From an uncultured Peptococcaceae bacterium (GTDB lineage Bacteria > Bacillota > Peptococcia > Peptococcales > Peptococcaceae): a DNA stretch of 44,474 nucleotides. Below, in pieces: positions 1-5,767 of the stretch. Every line of letters begins with the position of its first letter. Position 1 is the first letter of the stretch. The notes under the pieces were generated by a model. That model was given only the letters and a program-made list of their open reading frames with translations, made no database searches and had not been told where the DNA came from. The translations under genes and the position numbers were made by a program. Location of the stretch: the NCBI GenBank assembly GCA_937976375.1, contig CALJRU010000057.1, positions 1 to 44,474 of the forward strand. Reading direction: 5' to 3'.

Positions 1-118
1 TTCATGAGAACAGCGATTTTTATATTTCACTGTCTCTCATAAAGGGAGCATACCACAGCAACGCGGGATGGTTTTGTTGTGATGAGGGCGTGTTGCTTGC
101 CTGGGATTATGTCGGGAT

Positions 119-171
119 GTGTCAAGTAAAAATGGATTTTACTTGACACTCCGGTGCTGCTCTCTTATCTA
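119..171 (+). promoter_or_regulatory. abiE promoter with inverted-repeat operator
   Basis: A perfect 13-bp inverted repeat (GTGTCAAGTAAAA at 119-131 and its reverse complement at 137-149, 5-base spacer) covers the -35 hexamer TTGACA at 143-148. A weak -10, TATCTA at 166-171, lies 17 bases downstream. AbiEi antitoxins are known to repress their own operon by binding inverted repeats in the promoter, so this is the likely AbiEi operator. The repeat is seen directly; its binding protein is inferred. Confidence 0.7.
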
Positions 172-206
172 TCATTGAGGTAGATCAATGGAAGGGGGCG
201 AGCAGA

Positions 207-899
207 GTGACCGTCAGAGAACAAATAGAACCAGCGCTTTGCACGATGCGTGCAAACACAGTGATTGAGGCACGCTGCCTGTATGAACGCTTTGCCGAGG
301 ATGTGTCCGAAGCAGCCTTTTACAAAACGCTGGAGCGCCTCTGCCAAAAAGGGGTCTTGGCGCATTTGGCGAAAGGCTTGTATTATCGGCCAAAGACGTC
401 CAGATTCGGCACGGTGCCGATGCGGGAACAGGACATCGTTGCCCATTATGTGGACAATCAGCGCGGCCTTGTGGTCGGCTACCGGCTCTTTAATAGGAAA
501 GGTCTGACGACACAGATCAGCAAGACGGTCGATGTGTTGTCCAATGCGCTGCCGGACCAGAAGAAAACCGTTCGCAATGTGCATGTTAAAAATATTTCCT
601 GCGTGCTAAACGACGACCGCGTCGCGACCATTGAAGCGCTGGAAATTCTTCAGAACTTCGGCAACATTGAGGACTTGAATACAAAAGCGTTCCTTTCTTA
701 TGTGGAACATTTTGCGCAGACCTATTCCGATGCTGACGCGATGTATGTGATTGAACATATGAATTACAAAAAATCCACCATTGCCTTTTTGGCTGCTTTG
801 TTGACGCGGCTCAATGTGCGCCATTCTCTGAAGCAATTTTTATCGGCGCTCTCGACCTATAAATTTCCAAACTTGGAGGATCTTTATGAGACTGCATGA
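207..899 (+). CDS. abiEi: AbiEi-type antitoxin / transcriptional repressor (type IV TA)
   Basis: This 230-residue protein is the likely antitoxin and autorepressor of an AbiE abortive-infection module. The first 65 or so residues read as a winged helix typical of the family (a DUF6088-like region with the segment ERLCQKGVLAHLAKGLYY). The remainder is the helical C-terminal domain thought to neutralise the toxin without a stable complex. The GTG start is chosen because the GGGGG-containing site at 191-200 lies just upstream; no better in-frame ATG exists. The gene overlaps the toxin gene by 14 bases, which indicates translational coupling. Family assignment rests on the domain pattern and on the clear AbiEii partner downstream. 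Confidence 0.82.
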   Translation: MTVREQIEPALCTMRANTVIEARCLYERFAEDVSEAAFYKTLERLCQKGVLAHLAKGLYYRPKTSRFGTVPMREQDIVAHYVDNQRGLVVGYRLFNRKGLTTQISKTVDVLSNALPDQKKTVRNVHVKNISCVLNDDRVATIEALEILQNFGNIEDLNTKAFLSYVEHFAQTYSDADAMYVIEHMNYKKSTIAFLAALLTRLNVRHSLKQFLSALSTYKFPNLEDLYETA

Positions 900-1818
900 G
901 AACAATGAAGACTTTCGCGACCTTTGCAGCATCACAGCAGATGAGGTGGGCATTCCTGAAGATGCGGTGCGAAGAGATTATTACATTGTGAGCATGCTGC
1001 AAAAGCTTCAGCAGAGCGATTTTGCCGAACAATGCGTGTTCAAGGGCGGCACGTCACTCAGCAAATGCTATCCAGGCTCTATTGAACGCTTTTCTGAGGA
1101 CATTGACCTGACCTATCTTCCTTCAGAAGGCCAGTCGCGAAAACACATTGAAAAAGCACTGAAAGCCATTGAAAAAATGATGGCCGAGGGCTATGGCATG
1201 GAGAAAATAGAAGGAGAGCGCAACGACCGGAACAAAAGCGCCTTTGTCTTTTTTGACGATGGCCTGAAGGTGAAGCTTGAAATCGGCTCCAGCGTTCGTC
1301 CTGATCCCTACGCGAAAAAAGGAATGAAAACCTACATTCAGGAATACCTGGAGAACCATGGCATGAATGACGTTGCCGCTGAGTATGAACTGGAAGAAGT
1401 GACGGTCAACACGCTGGCCATCGAACGCACCTTCCTCGATAAAGTCCTCTCGGTCAAGCGCCACGCCATCTGCGGCACATTAGACGGTAAGGTGCGCCAT
1501 ATTTACGATGTGACGGCGCTCTTTGATCGTGCGGATATTCAGACCTTCCTGCAGGATGCGGACACTCTGAAGGCGCTGCTAAGAAAAACGAAGGAAACCG
1601 ATCGGGTCTTTCTTGAAAAGAGATCCTGTTCCGCGGACTACAATCCCGAGGCGCCCTATTGTTTCGATGCCTGGAAAGACACCTTTGATGCATCCATTCG
1701 CAAGCGTTATGAAACTCTGCATGAAGACTTGCTGTATACGAACGAAAAGCAGAATTTTGACGACGCACTCAAAGTGTTCGAGGAGATAGACCGGATATTT
1801 ACAGCGATTGATGAATAA
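886..1818 (+). CDS. abiEii: AbiEii/AbiGii-family nucleotidyltransferase toxin
   Basis: This 310-residue protein is the toxin of the type IV toxin-antitoxin pair. It carries the nucleotidyltransferase signature: GGTSLSK at residues 54-60 (the G-G/S motif), SEDIDL at 70-75 with the two metal-binding acidic residues, a later ERTFLDKV segment, and RHIYDV, which fits the fourth AbiE motif. The family transfers nucleotides and blocks growth of phage-infected cells; related toxins modify tRNA. The start ATG has GGAGG at 875-879. The length is normal for the family and the frame is intact. It is cotranscribed with, and overlaps, the antitoxin gene and is followed by a terminator. Confidence 0.9.
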   Translation: MRLHENNEDFRDLCSITADEVGIPEDAVRRDYYIVSMLQKLQQSDFAEQCVFKGGTSLSKCYPGSIERFSEDIDLTYLPSEGQSRKHIEKALKAIEKMMAEGYGMEKIEGERNDRNKSAFVFFDDGLKVKLEIGSSVRPDPYAKKGMKTYIQEYLENHGMNDVAAEYELEEVTVNTLAIERTFLDKVLSVKRHAICGTLDGKVRHIYDVTALFDRADIQTFLQDADTLKALLRKTKETDRVFLEKRSCSADYNPEAPYCFDAWKDTFDASIRKRYETLHEDLLYTNEKQNFDDALKVFEEIDRIFTAIDE

Positions 1819-1827
1819 TGGATTGAA

Positions 1828-1861
1828 CGAGATGTTCGATGTCGTGAACGTCTCGCTTTTT
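1828..1861 (+). terminator. Intrinsic terminator after the abiE operon
   Basis: The arm CGAGATGTTC (1828-1837) pairs with GAACGTCTCG (1846-1855) with one G-U pair, and CTTTTT follows. It ends the AbiE transcript 10 bases after the toxin stop codon. Confidence 0.75.
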
Positions 1862-1929
1862 ATGTGTGTTCCATACGCTGAATGATCGAGACTCTTTTCA
1901 ATAAAAGTCACAGTCCTTGCTCAAACCCT

Positions 1930-1958
1930 TTGCCACCAGCCCTGCCATACGATACAAT
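1930..1958 (+). promoter_or_regulatory. Sigma-A-type promoter of the first secreted repeat protein
   Basis: TTGCCA at 1930-1935 and TACAAT at 1953-1958 are separated by exactly 17 bases, 40 bases before the ATG at 1998. Confidence 0.6.
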
Positions 1959-1997
1959 GAAAGCATAATCGTACCCGAAAAAAGGAGGCCTATCATC

Positions 1998-2635
1998 ATG
2001 AAAAAACGACTCACTTTACTGGCCGCTGTGCTGATGGCGGCGCTTGTTGCTGTGCTGCCGTCGGCGGCGCAGGCGGACGTGCCTGGCGCGTCGCAGAGCA
2101 AGGCCGGCAGCGCCATCACGGTGCACATCGACGGCGCCCTCATCCAATGCGATGTGCCGCCGATCATCGAAAACAGCCGCGTCTTTCTGCCAATGCGCGC
2201 CGCCGCCGAAGCCATGGGCGCCAGCGTCGTCTGGGACAACGCCAGCCGCAGCATCAGCGTGGAAAAAGGCGACACCACCGCCTATTTCGTCGTCGGTGAC
2301 ACCACCTACTATCACAACGGCACCGCCAAAGAAAGCGACGTCGCCCCAATGATCGTTAACAGCCGCACCCTGCGCCGATCCGCGTCTTTGCCGAATCCCT
2401 CGGCGCCGACGTTTATTGGGACAACGCCGCCCGCGACGTGCAAATCACCACCAGCGGCACCACCACGCCGTCCAACCCAGTCGCCGCCAGCTTCATCCTC
2501 AACAACAACAGCCACAAATTCCACCGCCCAACCTGCTCCGCCGTCGACCGCATGACCAACCCCATCCCTTACCAAGGCACCCGCGAAAGCCTCATCAGCC
2601 AAGGTTACACCCCATGCAAACTCTGCAACCCATAA
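1998..2635 (+). pseudogene. Secreted copper-amine-oxidase-N-domain protein with Ada-like zinc-binding tail, frameshifted
   Basis: The gene begins at 1998 with AAAGGAGG just upstream and encodes a signal peptide (about residues 1-26, ending in A-Q-A). A copper amine oxidase N-type repeat domain follows (VHIDG, PMRAAAEAMGA, VVWDNASRS). After the codons for VNSRTL at about 2372 the reading frame is lost. It resumes one frame over at 2375 with PIRVFAESLGADVYW, which is exactly what the second repeat should read. This is best explained by loss of one base between 2372 and 2375. The restored frame runs to the stop at 2633-2635 and ends in a small domain with H-x3-C near HKFHRPTC and a final CKLC, resembling zinc-binding tails of secreted nucleases. 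The intact paralogue is at 4525-5466. A sequencing error is possible. Confidence 0.7.
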
Positions 2636-2647
2636 CCCACTCACCCC

Positions 2648-2685
2648 ACATCCCGCCACCACGGCGGGATGTTTTACGTTGGGGG
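2648..2685 (+). repeat. 38-base hairpin repeat, copy 1 (also a terminator)
   Basis: ACATCCCGCC (2648-2657) and GGCGGGATGT (2663-2672) form a perfect 10-bp stem around a 5-base loop. TTTTACGTTGGGGG follows. The conservation of bases beyond the stem in four copies separates it from an ordinary terminator. It lies 12 bases after the frameshifted gene and can act as its terminator. Confidence 0.8.
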
Positions 2686-2748
2686 ATGTACCAATAAGTT
2701 TTCTAAAAAATGCATTGTTGTATACACAGAAAAATGATATCATCTATT

Positions 2749-2754
2749 TATAAT
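2749..2754 (+). promoter_or_regulatory. -10 element of the Abi_2 gene
   Basis: A perfect TATAAT at 2749-2754 sits 18 bases before the start codon, without a good -35. A 10-bp palindrome, ATGATATCAT at 2734-2743, lies just upstream. The very short leader leaves the ribosome binding site at 2758-2765 directly after the start point. Confidence 0.5.
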
Positions 2755-2772
2755 ATGGATGAGGTGATTCCT

Positions 2773-3753
2773 ATGAGTTACAAGACAACCGATGGATTGA
2801 TGCGACACCTTCGAAATAATGGAATAGAAATATCTGGCAGCGCTCAGAAGCGGCAACTGATCAACACCGGTTACTTTCATGGCTATAAAGGGTATCGTTT
2901 TTTTAAGACTGCAAGCAGAAAATTGCCGTTTGTTTCCTATGCAGAAGTGTATGCAACCATCCAATACGATTCGGCGCTCAAGGCGCTTTTCTACAGTAAA
3001 ATGATGTTTATTGAAACGGCTGTAAAAAACATTGCCTTGGAAGGAATACTGGATCATGCAAGGTCCGAAAATATACAGGCCATGTATGATAAAGTAGTAA
3101 GTGGGTATCACAATGCACCGGCATCATTCACAACAGAACAAAAAAGAAAGCAGCAACAAAATAAGTTAAATTTGCAGAATTCCATTCAATCCAGCCTCAC
3201 CAAAGCCTATCGCAGTGGTAATCCGAAGATTACACACTTCTATAATAATGTTGGCTATTCGGATGTTCCTGTGTGGGCGCTGTTTGAGATCATGACGATG
3301 GGTGACTTTGGCTACTTGCTTTCGTGTCTCACTTATGAAGTACGGGACGACATTTCAAAAAGAATTGGGTTTAACCTCGCGAGTGATACAAATCGACAAC
3401 TGGTGTACAAGTATCTCTACACATTGAAAGATCTGCGAAATGCGATTGCACATAATGCGGTTGTTTTTGATACGAGATTTAGAAATATTGACTCAACACG
3501 TGCCATGCGGCAGTGTTTGATGAACGATATTGGTCTACCATACGTTAATTTTAAAACCATTGGCGACTACGTCATTCTTATGTGTTATTATCTCAAATTG
3601 CTGCAAATACCAAAAAGAGAGATTAAGGCGTTTATCCGCGAGTTTGAAAAAATCACAGAGAAGTATCGATTATCTGTGAATTCGGCGGTTGCTTCTATAG
3701 TGATTCATCCAGACTTGAAAGATCGAATGGAAATTTTGAAGAATTATATTTAA
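2773..3753 (+). CDS. Abi_2 (AbiD/AbiF-like) abortive infection protein with HEPN RNase motif
   Basis: This 326-residue protein matches the Abi_2 family of abortive-infection proteins. Seen in the sequence are the N-terminal signature ISGSAQKRQLINTGYF, where these proteins grip the rest of the fold, and the diagnostic LKDLRNAIAHNA near residues 218-229. There R222, N223 and H227 form the RNxxAH motif of HEPN ribonucleases. The product probably cleaves RNA and stops growth on infection. The start at 2773 (MSYKTT) is preferred over an upstream ATG at 2710 because GGATGAGGTG lies directly before it and the -10 element is at 2749. The gene is AT-rich relative to the core genome and is followed after 4 bases by a separate promoter for a small structured RNA. 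Whether it is AbiF or AbiD in the strict sense needs a profile search. Confidence 0.85.
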   Translation: MSYKTTDGLMRHLRNNGIEISGSAQKRQLINTGYFHGYKGYRFFKTASRKLPFVSYAEVYATIQYDSALKALFYSKMMFIETAVKNIALEGILDHARSENIQAMYDKVVSGYHNAPASFTTEQKRKQQQNKLNLQNSIQSSLTKAYRSGNPKITHFYNNVGYSDVPVWALFEIMTMGDFGYLLSCLTYEVRDDISKRIGFNLASDTNRQLVYKYLYTLKDLRNAIAHNAVVFDTRFRNIDSTRAMRQCLMNDIGLPYVNFKTIGDYVILMCYYLKLLQIPKREIKAFIREFEKITEKYRLSVNSAVASIVIHPDLKDRMEILKNYI

Positions 3754-3756
3754 GCC

Positions 3757-3785
3757 TTGCGTCTAAGAAACAGAAACGGTATAAT
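3757..3785 (+). promoter_or_regulatory. Promoter of the small RNA after the Abi_2 gene
   Basis: TTGCGT at 3757-3762, a 17-base spacer and a perfect TATAAT at 3780-3785 begin 4 bases after the Abi_2 stop codon. No credible reading frame with a ribosome binding site follows, so the product is most likely a short non-coding RNA starting near 3791. Confidence 0.65.
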
Positions 3786-3790
3786 AGATG

Positions 3791-3860
3791 CATGAATTGG
3801 GGTATGTGTTTGCGGACACATACTTGAGAGAGCCGGAGAAATCCGGCTCTCTTTGCGTTT
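3791..3860 (+). ncRNA. Candidate two-hairpin RNA, possible RNA antitoxin of the Abi_2 protein
   Basis: Downstream of its own promoter lie two adjacent hairpins. The first pairs GTATGTGT (3802-3809) with ACACATAC (3816-3823) around a 6-base loop. The second pairs AGAGAGCCGGA (3827-3837) with TCCGGCTCTCT (3842-3852) around a GAAA tetraloop and is followed by TTTGCGTTTTC, a weak terminator tail. The product would be about 65-70 bases; read-through could end at the repeat hairpin at 3879. From memory, structured RNAs next to AbiF genes have been described as a conserved motif and as RNA antitoxins. The hairpins and promoter are seen; the antitoxin role is inference. Confidence 0.6.
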
Positions 3861-3878
3861 TCACGAAAATATTTTTTC

Positions 3879-3916
3879 ACATCCCGCCACCACGGCGGGA
3901 TGTTTTGCGTTGGGGG
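3879..3916 (+). repeat. 38-base hairpin repeat, copy 2
   Basis: The stem and loop are identical to copy 1 (ACATCCCGCC, ACCAC, GGCGGGATGT) and TTTTGCGTTGGGGG follows. The only difference from copy 1 over 38 bases is at the base after TTTT (G instead of A). Confidence 0.8.
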
Positions 3917-4026
3917 GAGGACGAGGCAGCTGATGTGTGCTATGATAGGACAAAAGCTCGGAAGGTTCTCCGCGTTTCGGCAGAATCGGCCAGGGCTTCA
4001 ACATGTGACGTTATGGAGGGAGAAGG

Positions 4027-4200
4027 ATGGTAAAAGGATCTGTGCTGCTTATGATTGCCGCGCTCGTTTGTGCGTTGTTTGCTGACAAAATAGACGCGGC
4101 GGTGAAGGGGGACAAAAAGGTGAAGAAGGTGGTGCGCGTCTTTAGCGTGGGCGTCTTTTTGGTGGGCATGATTGCCGTTCTGGCAAGCGTTCTGGCATAA
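4027..4200 (+). CDS. Small two-helix membrane protein, 57 residues
   Basis: The frame from ATG 4027 to TAA 4198-4200 encodes 57 residues. A GGAGGG site at 4015-4020 is ideally spaced, and a strong terminator lies 15 bases after the stop. Residues about 4-19 (GSVLLMIAALVCALFA) and 38-57 (VFSVGVFLVGMIAVLASVLA) are hydrophobic. A charged loop rich in lysine and aspartate (DKIDAAVKGDKKVKKVVR) separates them. I do not recognise a family. The position in a defence island, between two hairpin repeats, would fit a small membrane-acting effector or an unrelated small protein; nothing in the sequence decides this. A TATGAT at 3941-3946 may be its -10 element. Confidence 0.6.
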   Translation: MVKGSVLLMIAALVCALFADKIDAAVKGDKKVKKVVRVFSVGVFLVGMIAVLASVLA

Positions 4201-4214
4201 AAACTTACAGTCGT

Positions 4215-4247
4215 CAGGCCCGTTTGCCGCACGCAGGGCCTGTTTTT
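4215..4247 (+). terminator. Intrinsic terminator after the small membrane protein
   Basis: CAGGCCC (4215-4221) pairs perfectly with GGGCCTG (4236-4242), followed by TTTTT at 4243-4247. Confidence 0.75.
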
Positions 4248-4339
4248 GATGGGGGCGTGAGGCAGCACATTGCCTTGCGCCTTTTCTTGTCATGGGCAGC
4301 AATGCCTATCCAGGTCGCTGATCTTTGGTGGGCCTGCGC

Positions 4340-4377
4340 ACATCCCGCCACCACGGCGAGATGTTTTGCGTTGGGGG
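4340..4377 (+). repeat. 38-base hairpin repeat, copy 3
   Basis: This copy has the same core as copies 1 and 2, with one stem change (G to A at 4359) that breaks a pair. TTTTGCGTTGGGGG is kept downstream. It lies in the 324-base gap 4201-4524, which otherwise holds only the terminator at 4215 and the promoter at 4451. No gene precedes this copy directly. Confidence 0.75.
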
Positions 4378-4450
4378 AGGAGGGACGGTCATTGGTTATA
4401 GCCATGGAACGCCGCACACATTCTGTTTTCAAATAGTTCTGAAAAATACA

Positions 4451-4479
4451 TTGAAACATCATCGCCAGCACGGTATACT
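4451..4479 (+). promoter_or_regulatory. Promoter of the intact secreted repeat protein
   Basis: TTGAAA at 4451-4456 and TATACT at 4474-4479 are spaced by 17 bases, 45 bases before the start codon. Confidence 0.65.
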
Positions 4480-4524
4480 TAAATTAAGCTTAAACGCAGG
4501 ACGACTGTTGAGAAAGGAGATTGT

Positions 4525-5466
4525 ATGATGAGAAAACGAACCCTGATCTTTGCCGCCGCGCTGCTGGCGGCCTTTGTGGCGGTGCCGGCCTATGCTTATG
4601 GCCCGTCGCTGAACAACCCTTACGCTGGCGAGACGGGCGTGCCGCTCACGGTGCATGTGGACGGGCGCTATGTGGCGACGGATGTGGACCCTTATGTGTC
4701 AAACGGGCGCACCTACCTGCCGCTGCGCGCTGCCGCCGAGTCCATGGGCGCCAACGTCGTGTGGGACAACGCCAGCCGCAGCGCCACCGTCAGCAAAGAT
4801 GGCACCGTCATTCGCTGCACCGTTGGCAGCACTGTGTTCACTGTGAACGGCACCAGCCGCTATAACGACGCCGCGCCGCAGATCGTCAGCGGGCGCACCA
4901 TGCTGCCAATTCGCCCGATCGCCGAAGCTCTGGGCGGCACCCTCGCCTGGGATGGCTACACCGCCAGCGTGACCATCGACACCCCGGCAGCCGATGCCCC
5001 AGCGCCTTCTCTGCCAAGCAACGTGCCGTATCAAGTGCGCTGGCTCGTGGAAAAATACTATGTGCCTGCCGACAGCAATGGCAATGGCTCCTGGTACTAC
5101 CTCAATTCGAGCGGCATGGGCCATTACACCCATACCTACCTGTTCATCTCTGAAATGGCCAGCGGCACCCGCCAGGCTGTGAAAGTGGGCTGTAATGCCT
5201 ATGGCGGCACCGTGAACGCCATCGGCGCCGACAGCTTCACCACCACCAAAAGCGGCAACGCCATCCAAATTAAAGACGGCTGGCCCCCATTCTACTGGCA
5301 CGGCGCCGGCATCGGCGGCGGCCCAACCTTCAACCTCGAAGACTACGTCTACAACGGCGCCAACCTCCAGCAAATCGGCTACCAAACCTACTTCAACAAC
5401 GGCGTCAGCACCCCAACAAAATACGGCTCCTACAAATACACCAGCCAAACCTGGCTCGCCATGTAA
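4525..5466 (+). CDS. Secreted copper-amine-oxidase-N-domain protein
   Basis: This protein of 313 residues has a clear signal peptide (MMRKRTLIFAAALLAAFVAV, cleavage near AYA). Two copper amine oxidase N-type repeats follow: one around residues 40-95 (LTVHVDG, LPLRAAAESMGANVVWDNASR) and one around 95-155 (VNGTSRYNDAAPQ, MLPIRPIAEALGGTLAWDG). This domain is common in cell-surface proteins of clostridia and negativicutes and does not imply oxidase activity. The C-terminal 150 residues, rich in Gly, Asn, Tyr and Thr, are not recognised. The ribosome binding site AAAGGAG at 4514-4520 allows a start at 4525 or 4528. It is the full-length paralogue of the broken gene at 1998-2635, with close DNA identity across VVWDNASRS. 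A hairpin repeat follows as terminator. Confidence 0.75.
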   Translation: MMRKRTLIFAAALLAAFVAVPAYAYGPSLNNPYAGETGVPLTVHVDGRYVATDVDPYVSNGRTYLPLRAAAESMGANVVWDNASRSATVSKDGTVIRCTVGSTVFTVNGTSRYNDAAPQIVSGRTMLPIRPIAEALGGTLAWDGYTASVTIDTPAADAPAPSLPSNVPYQVRWLVEKYYVPADSNGNGSWYYLNSSGMGHYTHTYLFISEMASGTRQAVKVGCNAYGGTVNAIGADSFTTTKSGNAIQIKDGWPPFYWHGAGIGGGPTFNLEDYVYNGANLQQIGYQTYFNNGVSTPTKYGSYKYTSQTWLAM

Positions 5467-5487
5467 GGCAGAGGAGCGAAAGAACGA

Positions 5488-5525
5488 ACATCCCGCCACC
5501 ATGGTGGGATGTTTTTCGTTGTGGG
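5488..5525 (+). repeat. 38-base hairpin repeat, copy 4
   Basis: ACATCCCGCC (5488-5497) pairs with GGTGGGATGT (5503-5512), with one G-U pair replacing G-C. The loop is ACCAT, and TTTTTCGTTGTGGG follows. The substitution keeps the stem intact, which suggests that the structure is under some selection. It serves as terminator of the preceding secreted protein gene. Confidence 0.75.
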
Positions 5526-5767
5526 AAAAATATTCAATCATCAATGATTTCGTTTAGGATTCGTATGCAATTATTCAAAAAATTTTTTAGCAAATCAGCA
5601 CCATCTGATATATAATATAAATATAAATTTATGCCCGTAATAGCAGAAGAGCGCGGTGGAGAAGTGGCTGCAGCGTTTCTATAGTACGATAATAATTGAA
5701 TCATGTCGTTCTACAATGTGTTCAAGATATCATTCATGGATGTGATTTTAAAGGTGGGGGATAGCCA
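5526..5767 (+). promoter_or_regulatory. AT-rich promoter region and leader of the restriction operon
   Basis: The gap between the repeat and the helicase gene holds no gene. A TATAAT at 5611-5616 in a very AT-rich stretch is the best -10 element; no convincing -35 is visible. It would give a leader of about 145 bases, ending in AAAGGTGGGGG just before the ATG at 5768. I see no riboswitch or stable hairpin in the leader. Confidence 0.4.

Noticed and set aside
1..118. A fifth hairpin repeat near 68-85 (GCGGGATGGTTTTGTTGTG)
   Set aside because: It resembles the right half of the repeat but the left stem is missing, so it could be chance or a decayed copy.
3788..4033. Open frame of 81 codons across the small RNA and repeat copy 2
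   Set aside because: No ribosome binding site; it runs through two hairpins and the repeat, and the residues after it have no family likeness.
2648..5525. CRISPR array from the repeated CATCCCGCC hairpins
   Set aside because: Spacing is irregular (1.2, 0.5 and 1.1 kb) with genes between the copies, so it is a dispersed repeat.
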